DNA of 64,000 bases from GAS188 sp044445965. Its GTDB lineage: Bacteria; Pseudomonadota; Alphaproteobacteria; Rhizobiales; Beijerinckiaceae. Below the pieces are notes generated by a model that searched no databases, was not told the DNA's origin, and was given only the letters and a program-made list of their open reading frames with translations. Positions 16,285 through 25,516 of the stretch are shown here, piece by piece (positions within the stretch are counted from its first letter, which is position 1; the number at the start of each line of letters is the position of its first letter). The stretch spans positions 1 through 64,000 of the forward strand of contig JBIOEJ010000005.1 in NCBI GenBank assembly GCA_044445965.1, written 5' to 3'. A program made the translations under genes and the position numbers.

Positions 16285-17160
16285 TCAGCCCTTGAGGCCC
16301 GTCGTGGCGATGCCTTCGATGAGCAGGCGCTGGAAGCGCAGGAAGAAGGCGAAAACCGGCAGCAGCGTCAAGGTCGACATCGCGAAAAGCGCGCCCCAGT
16401 CCGATTTGCCGGTGGAATCGACGAAGCTCCGCAAGCCGAGTTGCACCGTGTAGGAGTTCATGTCGTTCAGATAGACCAGCGGGCCGAAGAAATCGTCCCA
16501 GGTGAAGATGAAGGTGAAGATCGCCGCGGTCGCGAGTGCCGGCAGGGACAGCGGCAAGATCACCGTCAGATAGATGCGCCACGGGCCGCAGCCATCGATC
16601 ATGGCGGCTTCATCGAGCTCGCGCGGGATGGTGCGGAAGAATTGCACGAGCAGGAAGATGAAGAAGGCGTCGACCGCCAGGAATTTCGGCACGATGAGCG
16701 GCAGGAAAGTGTCGATCCAGTCGAGATTCAGGAACAGGATATATTGCGGGATCAAGGTGACGTGGTAGGGCAGCATCAAGGTGCCGAGCATGAGCGCGAA
16801 CCAGAAGTTCTGGCCGCGGAACTTCAGGCGCGCGAAGGCATAGGCCGCTGCGGAGCACGACAACACGTTGCCGATGACCGACGATATCGAGACGAAAAGC
16901 GAGTTCAGGAAGAATTTGCCGAAGGTGACCTGCAGCCCGCTCCAGCCGCGCCGATAGGCGTCGAGGCTGAAGCTCGACGGCCAGAGCGAGGCGCTGCCGA
17001 AGATGTCGCTATCGGGCTTGAACGAGCTCGCGAGCATCCACAACAGCGGATAGAGCATGGCCAGCGAGGCAAGGCCCAGGACCACGTGGTAGGCGAGCGA
17101 GCGCGTCCGGCTCTTGTCGCGTCTTGGTGGGGCGCCCATCGATGCCGCGATGTCAGCCAT
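16285..17160 (-). CDS. ABC sugar transporter permease, CUT1 type (MalG-like)
   Basis: 291 aa inner-membrane permease with six hydrophobic segments. The EAA coupling motif is DEAAMIDGCGPWRIYLTVILPLS, typical of the MalG half of CUT1 importers, and the C-terminus ends in IEGIATTGLKG as is standard. Start at 17160 (MADIAAS) overlaps the end of the partner permease gene by eight bases. Longer upstream starts would lie deep inside that gene. Confidence 0.88.
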   Translation of the reverse strand: MADIAASMGAPPRRDKSRTRSLAYHVVLGLASLAMLYPLLWMLASSFKPDSDIFGSASLWPSSFSLDAYRRGWSGLQVTFGKFFLNSLFVSISSVIGNVLSCSAAAYAFARLKFRGQNFWFALMLGTLMLPYHVTLIPQYILFLNLDWIDTFLPLIVPKFLAVDAFFIFLLVQFFRTIPRELDEAAMIDGCGPWRIYLTVILPLSLPALATAAIFTFIFTWDDFFGPLVYLNDMNSYTVQLGLRSFVDSTGKSDWGALFAMSTLTLLPVFAFFLRFQRLLIEGIATTGLKG

Positions 17161-18094
17161 CGTAATGCACCCAGTAGCGCGACGAGAAGAAGGCGAAAGC
17201 CGTGAACAGCGCGATGATGACGACCAGGATCCAGGCGAGCGCGGCCGCATAGCCCATGCGGAAATAGGCGAAGGCTTCCTGATAGAGGTAGAGCGTGTAG
17301 AACAGCGTCGAATCGATCGGGCCTCCCGTGCCGCCGCTGATGATGAAGGCGGGCGTGAAGGCCTTGAAGGCATCGATCGTCTGCACCACGCCGTTGAAGA
17401 ACACCACAGGGGTCAGCAGCGGCAGGGTGATCCTCCAGAATTGCTGGCGCTTGTTGGCCCCGTCGATCTCGGCCGCCTCATAGACATCCTTGGGGATTTG
17501 CCTCAAGCCCGCGAGGAAGATGATCATCGGCGAGCCGAACTGCCAGACGCTCAGGGCGACCAGGGTGTAGAGCGAATAATCGGGGTTCGAGATCCAGCTC
17601 GGGCCCAGGATGCCGAATAGCGACAGGAACTGGTTGAACAAGCCGTTGCCGGCAAAGAGCTGACGCCACAAGACCGCGATGGCGACGCTCGCGCCGAGCA
17701 GCGAGGGCAGATAGAACATCGCCCGATAGAGGGGCAGGCCGCCGATGCCTTTGTTCAAGATCATCGCCACGCCGAGCGCGAAGGCGAGCTTCAGCGGCAC
17801 CGCAAGGGCCACATACAGGAAGGTGACCTGCATCGCGGCCAGGAACTTCGGATCGTTTGTGGCGATGCGCACATAATTGGCGAGGCCGATCCAATTCGGA
17901 TCGCGCAGCAAGTCGAAGTCGGTGAACGACAGATACAGCGAGGCGAGCGCCGGGCCGAGCGTAAGGCCGAAGAATCCCATCAGCCAGGGCGCGAGGAATA
18001 GATAGCCGGCGCCGCCGCCTCTCTTGCGCCGCGCGGCGGCGGCCTTCACCGGCCTCTCGGGGCGCGCCGCGGCGTCGCTGACCGCGATCGCCAT
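17153..18094 (-). CDS. ABC sugar transporter permease, CUT1 type (MalF-like)
   Basis: 313 aa permease. After a charged N-terminus it has GYLFLAPWLMGFFGLTLGP, typical of UgpA/MalF-like proteins, about six membrane segments and the EAA loop YEAAEIDGANKRQQFWRITLPLL. It lies five bases downstream of the binding protein gene. No ATPase gene is present in this operon, so an ATPase encoded elsewhere must energise it. Confidence 0.88.
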   Translation of the reverse strand: MAIAVSDAAARPERPVKAAAARRKRGGGAGYLFLAPWLMGFFGLTLGPALASLYLSFTDFDLLRDPNWIGLANYVRIATNDPKFLAAMQVTFLYVALAVPLKLAFALGVAMILNKGIGGLPLYRAMFYLPSLLGASVAIAVLWRQLFAGNGLFNQFLSLFGILGPSWISNPDYSLYTLVALSVWQFGSPMIIFLAGLRQIPKDVYEAAEIDGANKRQQFWRITLPLLTPVVFFNGVVQTIDAFKAFTPAFIISGGTGGPIDSTLFYTLYLYQEAFAYFRMGYAAALAWILVVIIALFTAFAFFSSRYWVHYDG

Positions 18095-18099
18095 CGGGA

Positions 18100-19395
18100 T
18101 CAGCCGCGAGCGAGAATGGCGTTGGCTTCCGTGACCAACTGTTTGGCGCCATCGGCCGGCGAGAGCTTGCCGAAGCCGACCTGCTCGTTGACGCGCAACA
18201 GCACCGTCGCGATCTCGCCTGCGCCCCGCGGCGGCGGCAATGGCAGCGGTCCGACCTTGTCGCTGATGAGCGAGATGTAATCGGCCTGGGCGCGGCCGAG
18301 CTCGTCGAGGTCGGACGAAACGACCTTACGCACGGCGTCCGAGGCCGGAACGCCGCGCTCGACGCCCAGAAGCTTGCCGGGCTCGGGCTCCGCGACGTAG
18401 AAGTCGACAAGCTTCACCGCGGCTTCCTGCTGCTTCGATTGCGCCGAAACGCTCCACAGCATGGACGGCTTCAGATATTGGCCGGGTTTCGCCCCCGTGC
18501 CACCATCCGGGTAGGTGGAGATCGCGAGCTTGCTCTTGTTCAAGGCTTGGAAGCCCACGAGCTGATTGGAGTGGGCGAAGACCATGGCCGCCTTGCCCAT
18601 GGTCAGCAGGCTCGAATCGATCTCGCCGTGATCGAGGGCTTGCGTATCGGGCGCGGCGCAGCCGCCGCGCTTGCGCAGATCGCTCCAGAAGGCGAACCAC
18701 TCGCCGATATCCTTCTGGTCGAAGCCGAGCTTGCCATCTTCGGTGTAGAGCGACTTGCCTTTCTGGCCGAGCCAGACCTCGAGGCCGGGCTCTTCGCGGC
18801 CACCATCCTGGATGCCCCAAAAGCCGTCACGCTTCGCGGCTTTGGTGATCGCGACGGCGAGCTCGCCGATCTCGCTCCAGGTCATGTTCCAGCTCGGTTC
18901 CTTCAGGCCGAGGCTCTGGATCAGCGCCTTGTCATAGACGAGCGATGTGGAATTCAAGCCGAGGCTGACCCCGTAGATCTTGCCGTCGACCTTGCCGCTG
19001 TCGACGGCTCCTTTGCTGAAACCGCCGAGATCGAGGCTCTTGGACACATAGCCGTCGAGCGGCAATAGGGCGCCACGTCGCGCATATTCGAAGATGTAGC
19101 GGTAATCCATCTGAATGACGTCGGCGGAATTGCGCCCCGCCGTTTGGGTCGCGAGGCGGGGCCAGTAATCGGTCCAGCCGAGCGATTCTCCCGTGATCGT
19201 CACCCCGGGATTCTTCTGCTGGTAGAGCTGGTTCACCTTCTCGGTGCGTTCGGCGCGCTCCTTGGAGCCCCACCAGAACATCCGCAAGCGCAGGTCGGAT
19301 TGGGCAAATCCAGGCAAGGGGCCGAGGGCCGCGAGGCCGACGCCGCCCATTCCCGCCCCGATGATGGAACGGCGCGAAATCCTCAAGCTCTTCAT
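18100..19395 (-). CDS. Extracellular sugar-binding protein, family 1, Tat-exported
   Basis: 431 aa periplasmic binding protein. The N-terminus has the twin-arginine motif ISRRSIIGAG followed by a hydrophobic region and a cleavage site near GFAQS. The mature protein has the alternating LYQQKNPGVTITGE and DVIQMDYRYIFEYARRGAL segments of family 1 solute-binding proteins for sugars. First gene of the operon that continues with two permeases, two oxidoreductases and a NIPSNAP protein. Ligand unknown. Confidence 0.85.
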   Translation of the reverse strand: MKSLRISRRSIIGAGMGGVGLAALGPLPGFAQSDLRLRMFWWGSKERAERTEKVNQLYQQKNPGVTITGESLGWTDYWPRLATQTAGRNSADVIQMDYRYIFEYARRGALLPLDGYVSKSLDLGGFSKGAVDSGKVDGKIYGVSLGLNSTSLVYDKALIQSLGLKEPSWNMTWSEIGELAVAITKAAKRDGFWGIQDGGREEPGLEVWLGQKGKSLYTEDGKLGFDQKDIGEWFAFWSDLRKRGGCAAPDTQALDHGEIDSSLLTMGKAAMVFAHSNQLVGFQALNKSKLAISTYPDGGTGAKPGQYLKPSMLWSVSAQSKQQEAAVKLVDFYVAEPEPGKLLGVERGVPASDAVRKVVSSDLDELGRAQADYISLISDKVGPLPLPPPRGAGEIATVLLRVNEQVGFGKLSPADGAKQLVTEANAILARG

Positions 19396-19550
19396 GACGT
19401 GTCCTCCTTGGGATCGGATGTCGGTCGTCGATGGCGCGCGGCCCGATTTCAGGTTTCCGTCCCTCGCGCCGGGGAGGCGCGCTGCCTTGCACCGTCGCGC
19501 CCTTCGATCTTGTATGGCAGGCTAGATCGCGCGCGCGAAAGCTGTCAAGA

Positions 19551-19704
19551 ATGGGAGCCGGAACGAGAGCCAGGAGCACGAGGCTCGTGGCCCAGGGCAT
19601 CGAGACGCGGGAGCAGGTTTCCGCGCTCATCGCCGGCGGCGTGGAAAAAGGGCAAGGATGCCCTCGTCGATGCCCTTTGGCAGGCGGCGCGGTCGGCGAT
19701 ATGA
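19551..19704 (+). pseudogene. Possible frameshifted short gene upstream of the dipeptide-type operon
   Basis: Starting at ATG 19551 a frame reads ...IETREQVSALIAGGVEK and breaks at an A5 tract (19645-19649); shifting frame there gives a sensible continuation GKDALVDALWQAARSAI and a stop at 19702-19704, ten bases before the dppB start. Removing one A would make one continuous 50-residue protein tail. No family recognised. The remainder of the 319 bp divergent region holds promoters I cannot place. Confidence 0.3.
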
Positions 19705-19714
19705 CAGGGGGGCG

Positions 19715-20782
19715 ATGCCTGTACATCCTTTCCGCGCGACCGCTCTCGCAGCCCGCTTCGGGGGCGGCCGGTCGCGTATTGTCACTTATATCGGTTGGCG
19801 CCTGGTTCAGCTCGTCATCGTGCTGATCGGCGTCAGCGTCGTGGTGTTCTTCACCATGCACATCCTGCCGGGCGACGTGGCCCTGCTGTTGCTCGGCGAT
19901 CGCGGCACGGCCGAGCAATTGGCGAAGCTGCGCCTTCAGCTCGGGCTCGACCAGCCGGTGATCGTTCAATATCTGCGCTTCATCCTCGGAGCGGCCCATG
20001 GCGATTTCGGCACCTCGCTGACCAGCAATCATGCAGCGTTCGCCGATGTCAGCACCGCCTTCCCGGTGACCTTGCAGCTCACTCTGGCGGCGCTCGGCCT
20101 TGCGACCCTCATCGGCGTGCCGGCGGGCGTGATCTGCTCGCTGCGGCCGGGCGGGACATTCGACAATGTGGCGATGACCTTCACGCTCTTCGGCGTCTCG
20201 ATGCCGATCTTCTGGCTCGGGCTGATGCTGCTTCTGCTGTTCGGCGCAACGCTCGATTGGCTGCCGATCGGAGGTCTCGCCGAAGTGGGGATGGAGCCGC
20301 CCCGCATCACCGGCATGAGCATCATCGATGCCATGCTTTCGGGGAACAGCACGATGCTGTGGGACGCCCTGCGTCATCTGGCGCTACCGGCCTGCACGCT
20401 CGCGACCATTCCGCTCGCCCTGATCGCGCGCATCACGCGCGCCGAAATGCTGGCGACCGCGACGCAGGATCATGTGCGCACGGCGCGCGCCAAGGGGCTC
20501 CCTCGTGGGCGGGTGGTGCTGCGCCATATTCTGCGCAATGCGCTGATCCCGATCGTCACCGTGATCGGGCTGCAGCTCGGCCTGCTCCTGTCCGGGGCGG
20601 TCCTGACCGAAACGATCTTCTCGCTGCCCGGCCTCGGGCGCCTCATGGTCGATTCCATCCTCTCGCGCGACTATCCGGTGGTGCAGGCGGGCGCGCTCTT
20701 CATCGCCGTCGTCTTCGTGCTGGTGAATCTTGCGGTCGATCTCTCCTACACGCTGCTCGATCCGAGGATACGGCGCGGGTGA
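19715..20782 (+). CDS. Dipeptide/oligopeptide-type ABC permease (DppB-like)
   Basis: 355 aa inner-membrane permease. After an N-terminal extension it has YIGWRLVQLVIVLIGVSVVVFF and LPGDVALLLLG, then the RAEMLATATQDHVRTARAKGL coupling loop and FSLPGLGRLMVDSILSRDYPVVQ, all standard for DppB/OppB/GsiC. ATG 19715 is preceded by AGGGGGG at a good distance. Translationally coupled to the next permease by a GTGA overlap. With the gamma-glutamyltranspeptidase-like gene nearby, glutathione or gamma-glutamyl peptides are possible substrates. Confidence 0.87.
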   Translation: MPVHPFRATALAARFGGGRSRIVTYIGWRLVQLVIVLIGVSVVVFFTMHILPGDVALLLLGDRGTAEQLAKLRLQLGLDQPVIVQYLRFILGAAHGDFGTSLTSNHAAFADVSTAFPVTLQLTLAALGLATLIGVPAGVICSLRPGGTFDNVAMTFTLFGVSMPIFWLGLMLLLLFGATLDWLPIGGLAEVGMEPPRITGMSIIDAMLSGNSTMLWDALRHLALPACTLATIPLALIARITRAEMLATATQDHVRTARAKGLPRGRVVLRHILRNALIPIVTVIGLQLGLLLSGAVLTETIFSLPGLGRLMVDSILSRDYPVVQAGALFIAVVFVLVNLAVDLSYTLLDPRIRRG

Positions 20783-21657
20783 CGAGCGCCGAGAGCCTGG
20801 CGCGCTCGAGCGCCGCGAGAGACCGCTGGTACGCGCCGCTGGCGCGCGTGCTGCGGCGCCATGCCGCCAAGGTCGGCCTGGCGATCACGCTCGCCTTCCT
20901 CGTCTTGACAGTCGTTGCTCCCCTCATCGCGCCCTACGATCCCTATGATCAGGATCTGTCGAGCGCCCTGTCCCAGCCCTCCCCGGAACACCTCTTCGGC
21001 GCCGACCAATATGGGCGCGACGTCTTCAGCCGCGTGCTCTACGGCACGCGCACCGCGCTTCTCGCCATCGTCGTGGCGGACGGGCTCGCCCTCGTCCTCG
21101 GCAGCGCGCTCGGTCTCGTCGGCGGCTTCATGGGCGGGGCGGTCGACGCGATCGTCATGCGCTTCGTCGACGTATTGCTGGCCTTTCCCTACCTGCTGCT
21201 GGCGCTGATCATCGTCGCGGCGCTCGGGCCGAGCTTGACCAACTCCATGATCGCCATCGGCATCGTCTACACGCCCCAATATGCGCGGTTGATCCGCGGC
21301 CAAGTGCTCGCCGTCCGCGCCGCCGACTATGTGCGCGCGGCCCGCGCCATCGGCACGCCGCGCTGGCGCATCATGCTGCGCCATGTGCTGCCGAACAGCT
21401 TCAGCCCGGTGATCGTCATGGCGACCTTGCAGGCGGGCTCCGTGGTGGTCGAGACGGCCGGGTTGTCCTTCCTCGGCCTTGGAGCGCAGCCGCCCTCGCC
21501 CGATTGGGGCGCGCTTCTAGCCGACGGCCACAACTACTTCCTCACGGCCTGGTGGATCGCGACCTTTCCGGGGCTCGCCATCTTCTGCGTCGTGCTCGGC
21601 TTCAATCTGATCGGCGACGCGCTGCGGGACCAGTTCGATCCGAGGCGGCGCATATGA
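20779..21657 (+). CDS. Dipeptide/oligopeptide-type ABC permease (DppC-like)
   Basis: 292 aa permease with a GTG start (20779) overlapping the dppB stop. Landmarks are PSPEHLFGADQYGRDVFSR, VDVLLAFPYLLLALI, the coupling loop DYVRAARAIGTPRWRIMLRHVLPN and GLSFLGLGAQPPSPDWG near the C-terminus, all characteristic of DppC/OppC proteins. ATGA overlap with the following ATPase gene. Confidence 0.88.
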   Translation: MTSAESLARSSAARDRWYAPLARVLRRHAAKVGLAITLAFLVLTVVAPLIAPYDPYDQDLSSALSQPSPEHLFGADQYGRDVFSRVLYGTRTALLAIVVADGLALVLGSALGLVGGFMGGAVDAIVMRFVDVLLAFPYLLLALIIVAALGPSLTNSMIAIGIVYTPQYARLIRGQVLAVRAADYVRAARAIGTPRWRIMLRHVLPNSFSPVIVMATLQAGSVVVETAGLSFLGLGAQPPSPDWGALLADGHNYFLTAWWIATFPGLAIFCVVLGFNLIGDALRDQFDPRRRI

Positions 21658-22658
21658 GCGGCGCGCTGCTCGAGGTCGAGAGCTTGAGCGTCAGCTTCCC
21701 GAACGAGGAGGCGGGCAGGGTGGTCGCGGTCGACGATCTCTCCTTCAGCATCGGTCGCGGCGAGACGCTGGTGATCGTCGGCGAATCGGGCTCCGGCAAA
21801 TCGGTCACGAGCCTTGCCGTGATGGGCTTGATCCAGGCGCCGGGCCAAGTGCGGGCAGGCGCCATCCGCTTGCATGCGAAGGATGGCGGCGTGCGCGATC
21901 TTCAGCGTCTGCCGGAAGCCGAGATGCGGCTCGTGCGCGGCGCCGAGATCGCCATGATCTTCCAGGAGCCGATGACCAGCCTCAATCCGGTCTACAGCAT
22001 CGGCGAACAGATCATCGAGGCGATCCGCTTCCACGAGACGATGAGCCGGCGCGCCGCGCTCGCCCGCGCCGAGGAGATGCTCAAGCTGCTCGGCATCCCT
22101 GAGCCGCGCCGGCGGCTCGACGCCTATCCGCACCAGCTCTCGGGCGGCATGCGGCAGCGCGCCATGATCGGCATGGCGCTCTCCTGCCGCCCCTCCCTCT
22201 TGATCGCCGACGAGCCGACGACCGCGCTCGACGTGACGGTGCAGGCGCAGATTCTCGATTTGATCCGCGGCCTGCAGCGCGAATTCGGCATGGCCGTGAT
22301 CTTCATCACCCATAATCTCGGGGTGGCGGCCGAGATCGCCGACCGCATCATGGTGATGTATGCGGGCCAGGCGGTCGAGACCGGCCCCTGCCGGGCGATC
22401 TTTCGCGGCACGCATCTGCCCTACACCATCGGGCTCATGCGCTCGGTTCCCCGCCTCGGCCTCGATCGCGACAGCGGTCCCTTGCCGGCGATTCCCGGCA
22501 ACGTGCCCGACCTTCGGCTTCTGCCGCAAGGTTGCCGCTTCCATCCGCGCTGCTCCTATTTCGCGCCCGGCCTCTGCGACAAGAATTCGCCCGCGCTCGA
22601 AGCTTGCGGGGAAGGCCATCTCGTGCGCTGCCTGCGCTGGCGCGAGGTCGTGGCATGA
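21654..22658 (+). CDS. Peptide-type ABC transporter ATP-binding protein (DppD-like)
   Basis: 334 aa ATPase. Walker A GESGSGKSV near residue 42, FQEPMTSLNPVYSIGEQ Q-loop, signature LSGGMRQRAMIGMAL, Walker B LLIADEPTTALDVTVQAQ, and the C-terminal oligopeptide-transporter extension with its cysteine cluster (CRFHPRCSYFAPGLC). The cysteines usually hold an iron-sulfur cluster in DppD/DppF. ATGA overlaps on both sides. Confidence 0.9.
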   Translation: MSGALLEVESLSVSFPNEEAGRVVAVDDLSFSIGRGETLVIVGESGSGKSVTSLAVMGLIQAPGQVRAGAIRLHAKDGGVRDLQRLPEAEMRLVRGAEIAMIFQEPMTSLNPVYSIGEQIIEAIRFHETMSRRAALARAEEMLKLLGIPEPRRRLDAYPHQLSGGMRQRAMIGMALSCRPSLLIADEPTTALDVTVQAQILDLIRGLQREFGMAVIFITHNLGVAAEIADRIMVMYAGQAVETGPCRAIFRGTHLPYTIGLMRSVPRLGLDRDSGPLPAIPGNVPDLRLLPQGCRFHPRCSYFAPGLCDKNSPALEACGEGHLVRCLRWREVVA

Positions 22659-23611
22659 GCGCGCTGATGGCGGTCGAGGGGCTGACCCAGCATTTCGCCG
22701 GCATGCGTGGCGGCACGGTGCGCGCCGTCGAGGACGTATCCTTCGAGATCGGGGCCGGCGAGGTGCTCGGCCTCGTCGGCGAATCGGGCTCGGGCAAGAC
22801 GACGATCGGCCAGGCGATGCTGCGCCTGATCGATCCGACGGCCGGACGCATCCTGTTTCGCGGCGAAGACATCACGAAGCTCACCGATAAACGGCTGAAG
22901 CCCTTCCGACGCCAGGCGCAACCGATCTTCCAGGACCCGTTCGGCTCGCTCAACCCGCGCATGACGGTCGAGGACATCATCGGCGAACCGTTGGCCGTGC
23001 ACCATATCGGGCGCGGCCGAGAGCAACGGCGCTCGCGCATCCTCGCCTTGCTCGAGCAGGTCGGCCTGCCGCGCGACGCCCTCGCCCGCTATCCGCACCA
23101 GTTCTCGGGCGGTCAGCGCCAGCGTGTCTCGATCGCGCGCGCGCTTGCCGTCGAGCCCGCCTTGATCATCGCGGACGAGCCGGTGTCGGCGCTCGACGTG
23201 TCGATCCAGGCGCAGATCATCAATCTCCTGCGCGAATTGCAGCAAAGGCTCGGGCTCGCCTTGCTGTTCATCGCCCATGACCTCGCGGTCGTCGAATATA
23301 TCTCGGACCGGGTGATCGTTCTCTATCTCGGACGCATCATGGAGATCGGCCCGGCGAAGAGCCTGATCAGGGCGCCGAAGCACCCCTATACCGAAGCCCT
23401 CATCTCCGCCGTGCCGGAGCCGGATCCCGACCGCGCCGGCAAGCGCATCGTGCTCCAAGGAGACCTGCCGAGCCCCATCGACCCGCCCTCGGGCTGCGTA
23501 TTCCGCACCCGCTGCCCTTATGCGCTCGCCGCCTGCGCCGAAGCCGTGCCGGCGCTGCGCGAAGTGGGGCCAGGCCATGCCAAGGCCTGCATCAGGGATG
23601 ATGTGCTTTGA
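22655..23611 (+). CDS. Peptide-type ABC transporter ATP-binding protein (DppF-like)
   Basis: 318 aa second ATPase. Walker A GESGSGKTTIG, Q-loop FQDPFGSLNPRMTVEDI, signature FSGGQRQRVSIARAL, Walker B LIIADEPVSALDVSIQAQ, and a C-terminal extension with CVFRTRCPYALAAC. The phenylalanine in the signature (FSGGQ) is typical of DppF/OppF. End of the plus-strand operon; convergent with the binding protein gene. Confidence 0.9.
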   Translation: MSALMAVEGLTQHFAGMRGGTVRAVEDVSFEIGAGEVLGLVGESGSGKTTIGQAMLRLIDPTAGRILFRGEDITKLTDKRLKPFRRQAQPIFQDPFGSLNPRMTVEDIIGEPLAVHHIGRGREQRRSRILALLEQVGLPRDALARYPHQFSGGQRQRVSIARALAVEPALIIADEPVSALDVSIQAQIINLLRELQQRLGLALLFIAHDLAVVEYISDRVIVLYLGRIMEIGPAKSLIRAPKHPYTEALISAVPEPDPDRAGKRIVLQGDLPSPIDPPSGCVFRTRCPYALAACAEAVPALREVGPGHAKACIRDDVL

Positions 23612-23630
23612 GGGGCAACGTCAACGCTTC

Positions 23631-23700
23631 GTCATGGCCGGGCTTGGCCCGGCCATCCACGCTGACGGTCGGCCCAAGCAAAGACGTGGATGGCCGCGAA
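23631..23700. repeat. Dispersed palindromic element
   Basis: ATGGCCGGGC-TTG-GCCCGGCCAT at 23634-23656 is a perfect 10 bp inverted repeat, followed by CCACG...CGTGG arms and GGATGGCC. The motif TCATGGCCGGGCTTG..CCGGCCATCCACG is a common intergenic repeat in Hyphomicrobiales genomes as I recall them. It lies between convergent transcription units. Confidence 0.6.
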
Positions 23701-23737
23701 AGCTCGCCGCTCGCGGCGAGCGTCTTAACGCAAAGAC

Positions 23738-23761
23738 GGGCGCGCCAAAGCGCGCCCTTTT
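23738..23761. terminator. Intrinsic terminator between convergent dppF and binding-protein genes
   Basis: GGGCGCG-CCAAAG-CGCGCCC stem-loop followed by TTTT on the plus strand. It lies 127 bp after dppF and 23 bp after the end of the minus-strand binding protein gene, so it may serve dppF and partly the other side. Confidence 0.7.
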
Positions 23762-23783
23762 CGTGCGGCCATGACGCTCCGCG

Positions 23784-25352
23784 TCACTTCTCCAGCGACA
23801 CCTTCTCCATGTCGAAGAACATCTGCGTCGGGTTGAGCATATAGCCCTTCACCTCCTTGCGGATGGCACGCACCTGCAGCACCGAGTTGACGAAGATCCA
23901 GGGCGCGTCGTCGAGGATCACCTTCTGGATCTGGCTATAGAGCGCGAGACGCTTCTGCGGATCGCTCTCGGTCGCCGCCTGGTCGAGGAGCTTGTCGGCC
24001 TCGGGGCTGCGGTAACGGGGGGTATTGGTGACAGGGATGTTCTTCGAGTGGAACAATTCGCCGACGAAATTGTCGGGATCGCCATTATCCCCCGTCCAGC
24101 CGACCATGAAGATGCCCTGATATTTGCCGGAGCGGATGGTGGCGAGATTCGCCCCCATATCGACCTTGCGTACCTCCGCTTCGACGCCGATCTTGCCGAG
24201 ATAGCCCTGGATCGCGGTCGCGAGATCAGGGCCCGCCGGGTTATAGCCGCGCGGCGTGTTATAGGTCAGGAACTCGACCTTGAGCGGCAGCTTCACGCCG
24301 GCATCGGCCAGCATCTTCTTCGCCAAGGCGGGGTCGTAGTTGTAGCCCTTGATCGACTTGTCGAAGCCCCATTGGCTCTCCGGCAAGGGCGAGGTCATGG
24401 GCACGGCGAGCCCCTGGAACAGCGCCTTGTCGATCGCGTCGAAATCGACCGCATGGTTCAGGGCCTGGCGCACGCGTTTGTCGCTGAAGGGGGCGACGTC
24501 GAAAGGCAGGCCGACGCCGCTGACGGCAAGGCCAGGCTGAGTGACGACCTCGATATTGGGATCGCTGCGCATCGCCGGGACGAGCTGGGTCGAGACATCG
24601 CCGAGGATCTGGATGTCGCCGCGCTTCAGGGCGAGCAGCGCCGCCTGCGGGTCGGGATATTCCTTGAAGACGAGATGGTCGATCTTCGGCTTGCCGCCCC
24701 AATAATTCGGATTGGCGTCGAGCGACACCTGGTCGCGCTGGCGCCATTCCTTGAAGATGAAGGGACCCGAGCCGACCGGATGGTTGCGGAAATCCTTGCC
24801 GGATTTGGTCACGGCAGTCGGGCTCACCACCCCGTTCCACACCATGGCGAGGCTCGCGAGCAGCGCCGCCGAGGGCTTCTTCAGCTTGAACTCGACCGTG
24901 TCGTCATCGACCGCGCGATAGGAGGCGACATCCTCATAGGTGAAGTCGATCATGCTCTCGACCGGACCCGTATTGAAGATCGAATCGGGGCTCTTCTTGT
25001 CGAGCAGGCGGTCGATACCCTGGACATAGCTCTTGGCGTTGAAGGGCGTGCCGTCCTGGAAAGTCACGCCCTTGCGCAGATGGAAGGTGTAGGTGAGGCC
25101 GTCCGAGGAGACCTCCCATTTCTCCGCGAGCCCGGGAGCCACCTCCGTCGTTCCCGGCTTGTAGCGGGTGAGGCCGTCATAGATCGTCGCCATGACGAAG
25201 CCCGAGGTGTTGTTGAGCACGGCTTCGGGATCCAAGCCGGTCGGGTCCGCCGCTATGCCGACGACGAGCGTCGTCTCGGCTCGCGCCGGGACGGCGGCCG
25301 CCAACAAAGCCGACGCCGCAAACGCGGCGGTAGGCAACCAAGTCGTCTTCAT
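23784..25352 (-). CDS. ABC transporter substrate-binding protein, family 5 (peptide/glutathione type)
   Basis: 522 aa periplasmic protein with a Sec signal peptide cleaved after PARA near residue 25. The mature start TTLVVGIAADPTGLDPEAVLN and the YTFHLRKGVTFQDGTPFNA segment near residue 100 are the family 5 signature (DppA, OppA, GsiB). It is encoded convergently to dppBCDF but is the obvious partner for them. A GGAGGAAG ribosome site precedes its ATG. Confidence 0.87.
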   Translation of the reverse strand: MKTTWLPTAAFAASALLAAAVPARAETTLVVGIAADPTGLDPEAVLNNTSGFVMATIYDGLTRYKPGTTEVAPGLAEKWEVSSDGLTYTFHLRKGVTFQDGTPFNAKSYVQGIDRLLDKKSPDSIFNTGPVESMIDFTYEDVASYRAVDDDTVEFKLKKPSAALLASLAMVWNGVVSPTAVTKSGKDFRNHPVGSGPFIFKEWRQRDQVSLDANPNYWGGKPKIDHLVFKEYPDPQAALLALKRGDIQILGDVSTQLVPAMRSDPNIEVVTQPGLAVSGVGLPFDVAPFSDKRVRQALNHAVDFDAIDKALFQGLAVPMTSPLPESQWGFDKSIKGYNYDPALAKKMLADAGVKLPLKVEFLTYNTPRGYNPAGPDLATAIQGYLGKIGVEAEVRKVDMGANLATIRSGKYQGIFMVGWTGDNGDPDNFVGELFHSKNIPVTNTPRYRSPEADKLLDQAATESDPQKRLALYSQIQKVILDDAPWIFVNSVLQVRAIRKEVKGYMLNPTQMFFDMEKVSLEK

Positions 25353-25418
25353 CGCTCTTCCTCCTATGGTCGCGATTGGAACTCTTCTGAGCCTGGGCCT
25401 GGCGTGCGGGAGCTTAGT

Positions 25419-25516
25419 GCATGATCCGCAAAAGTGGAAACCGGTTATCCGAAAAGATCATGCTCAAACAAAAAGTTAGACTGCCACTGCGATTCCGTTT
25501 TGAAGTCATCACGTTC
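25419..25516. repeat. Dispersed palindromic repeat, copy A
   Basis: GCATGATCCGCAAAAGTGG.. at 25419 pairs with ..CCGAAAAGATCATGCTC ending at 25465, followed by the conserved tail AAACAAAAAGTTAGACTGCCAC and ending near 25516 with GAAGTCATCACG. Same family as copies at 34828-34930 and 49788-49912. Here it lies between the tail of the transpeptidase gene and the head of the binding-protein gene; no other gene is seen in this 308 bp gap, whose left end must contain the promoter of the binding-protein gene. Confidence 0.85.
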
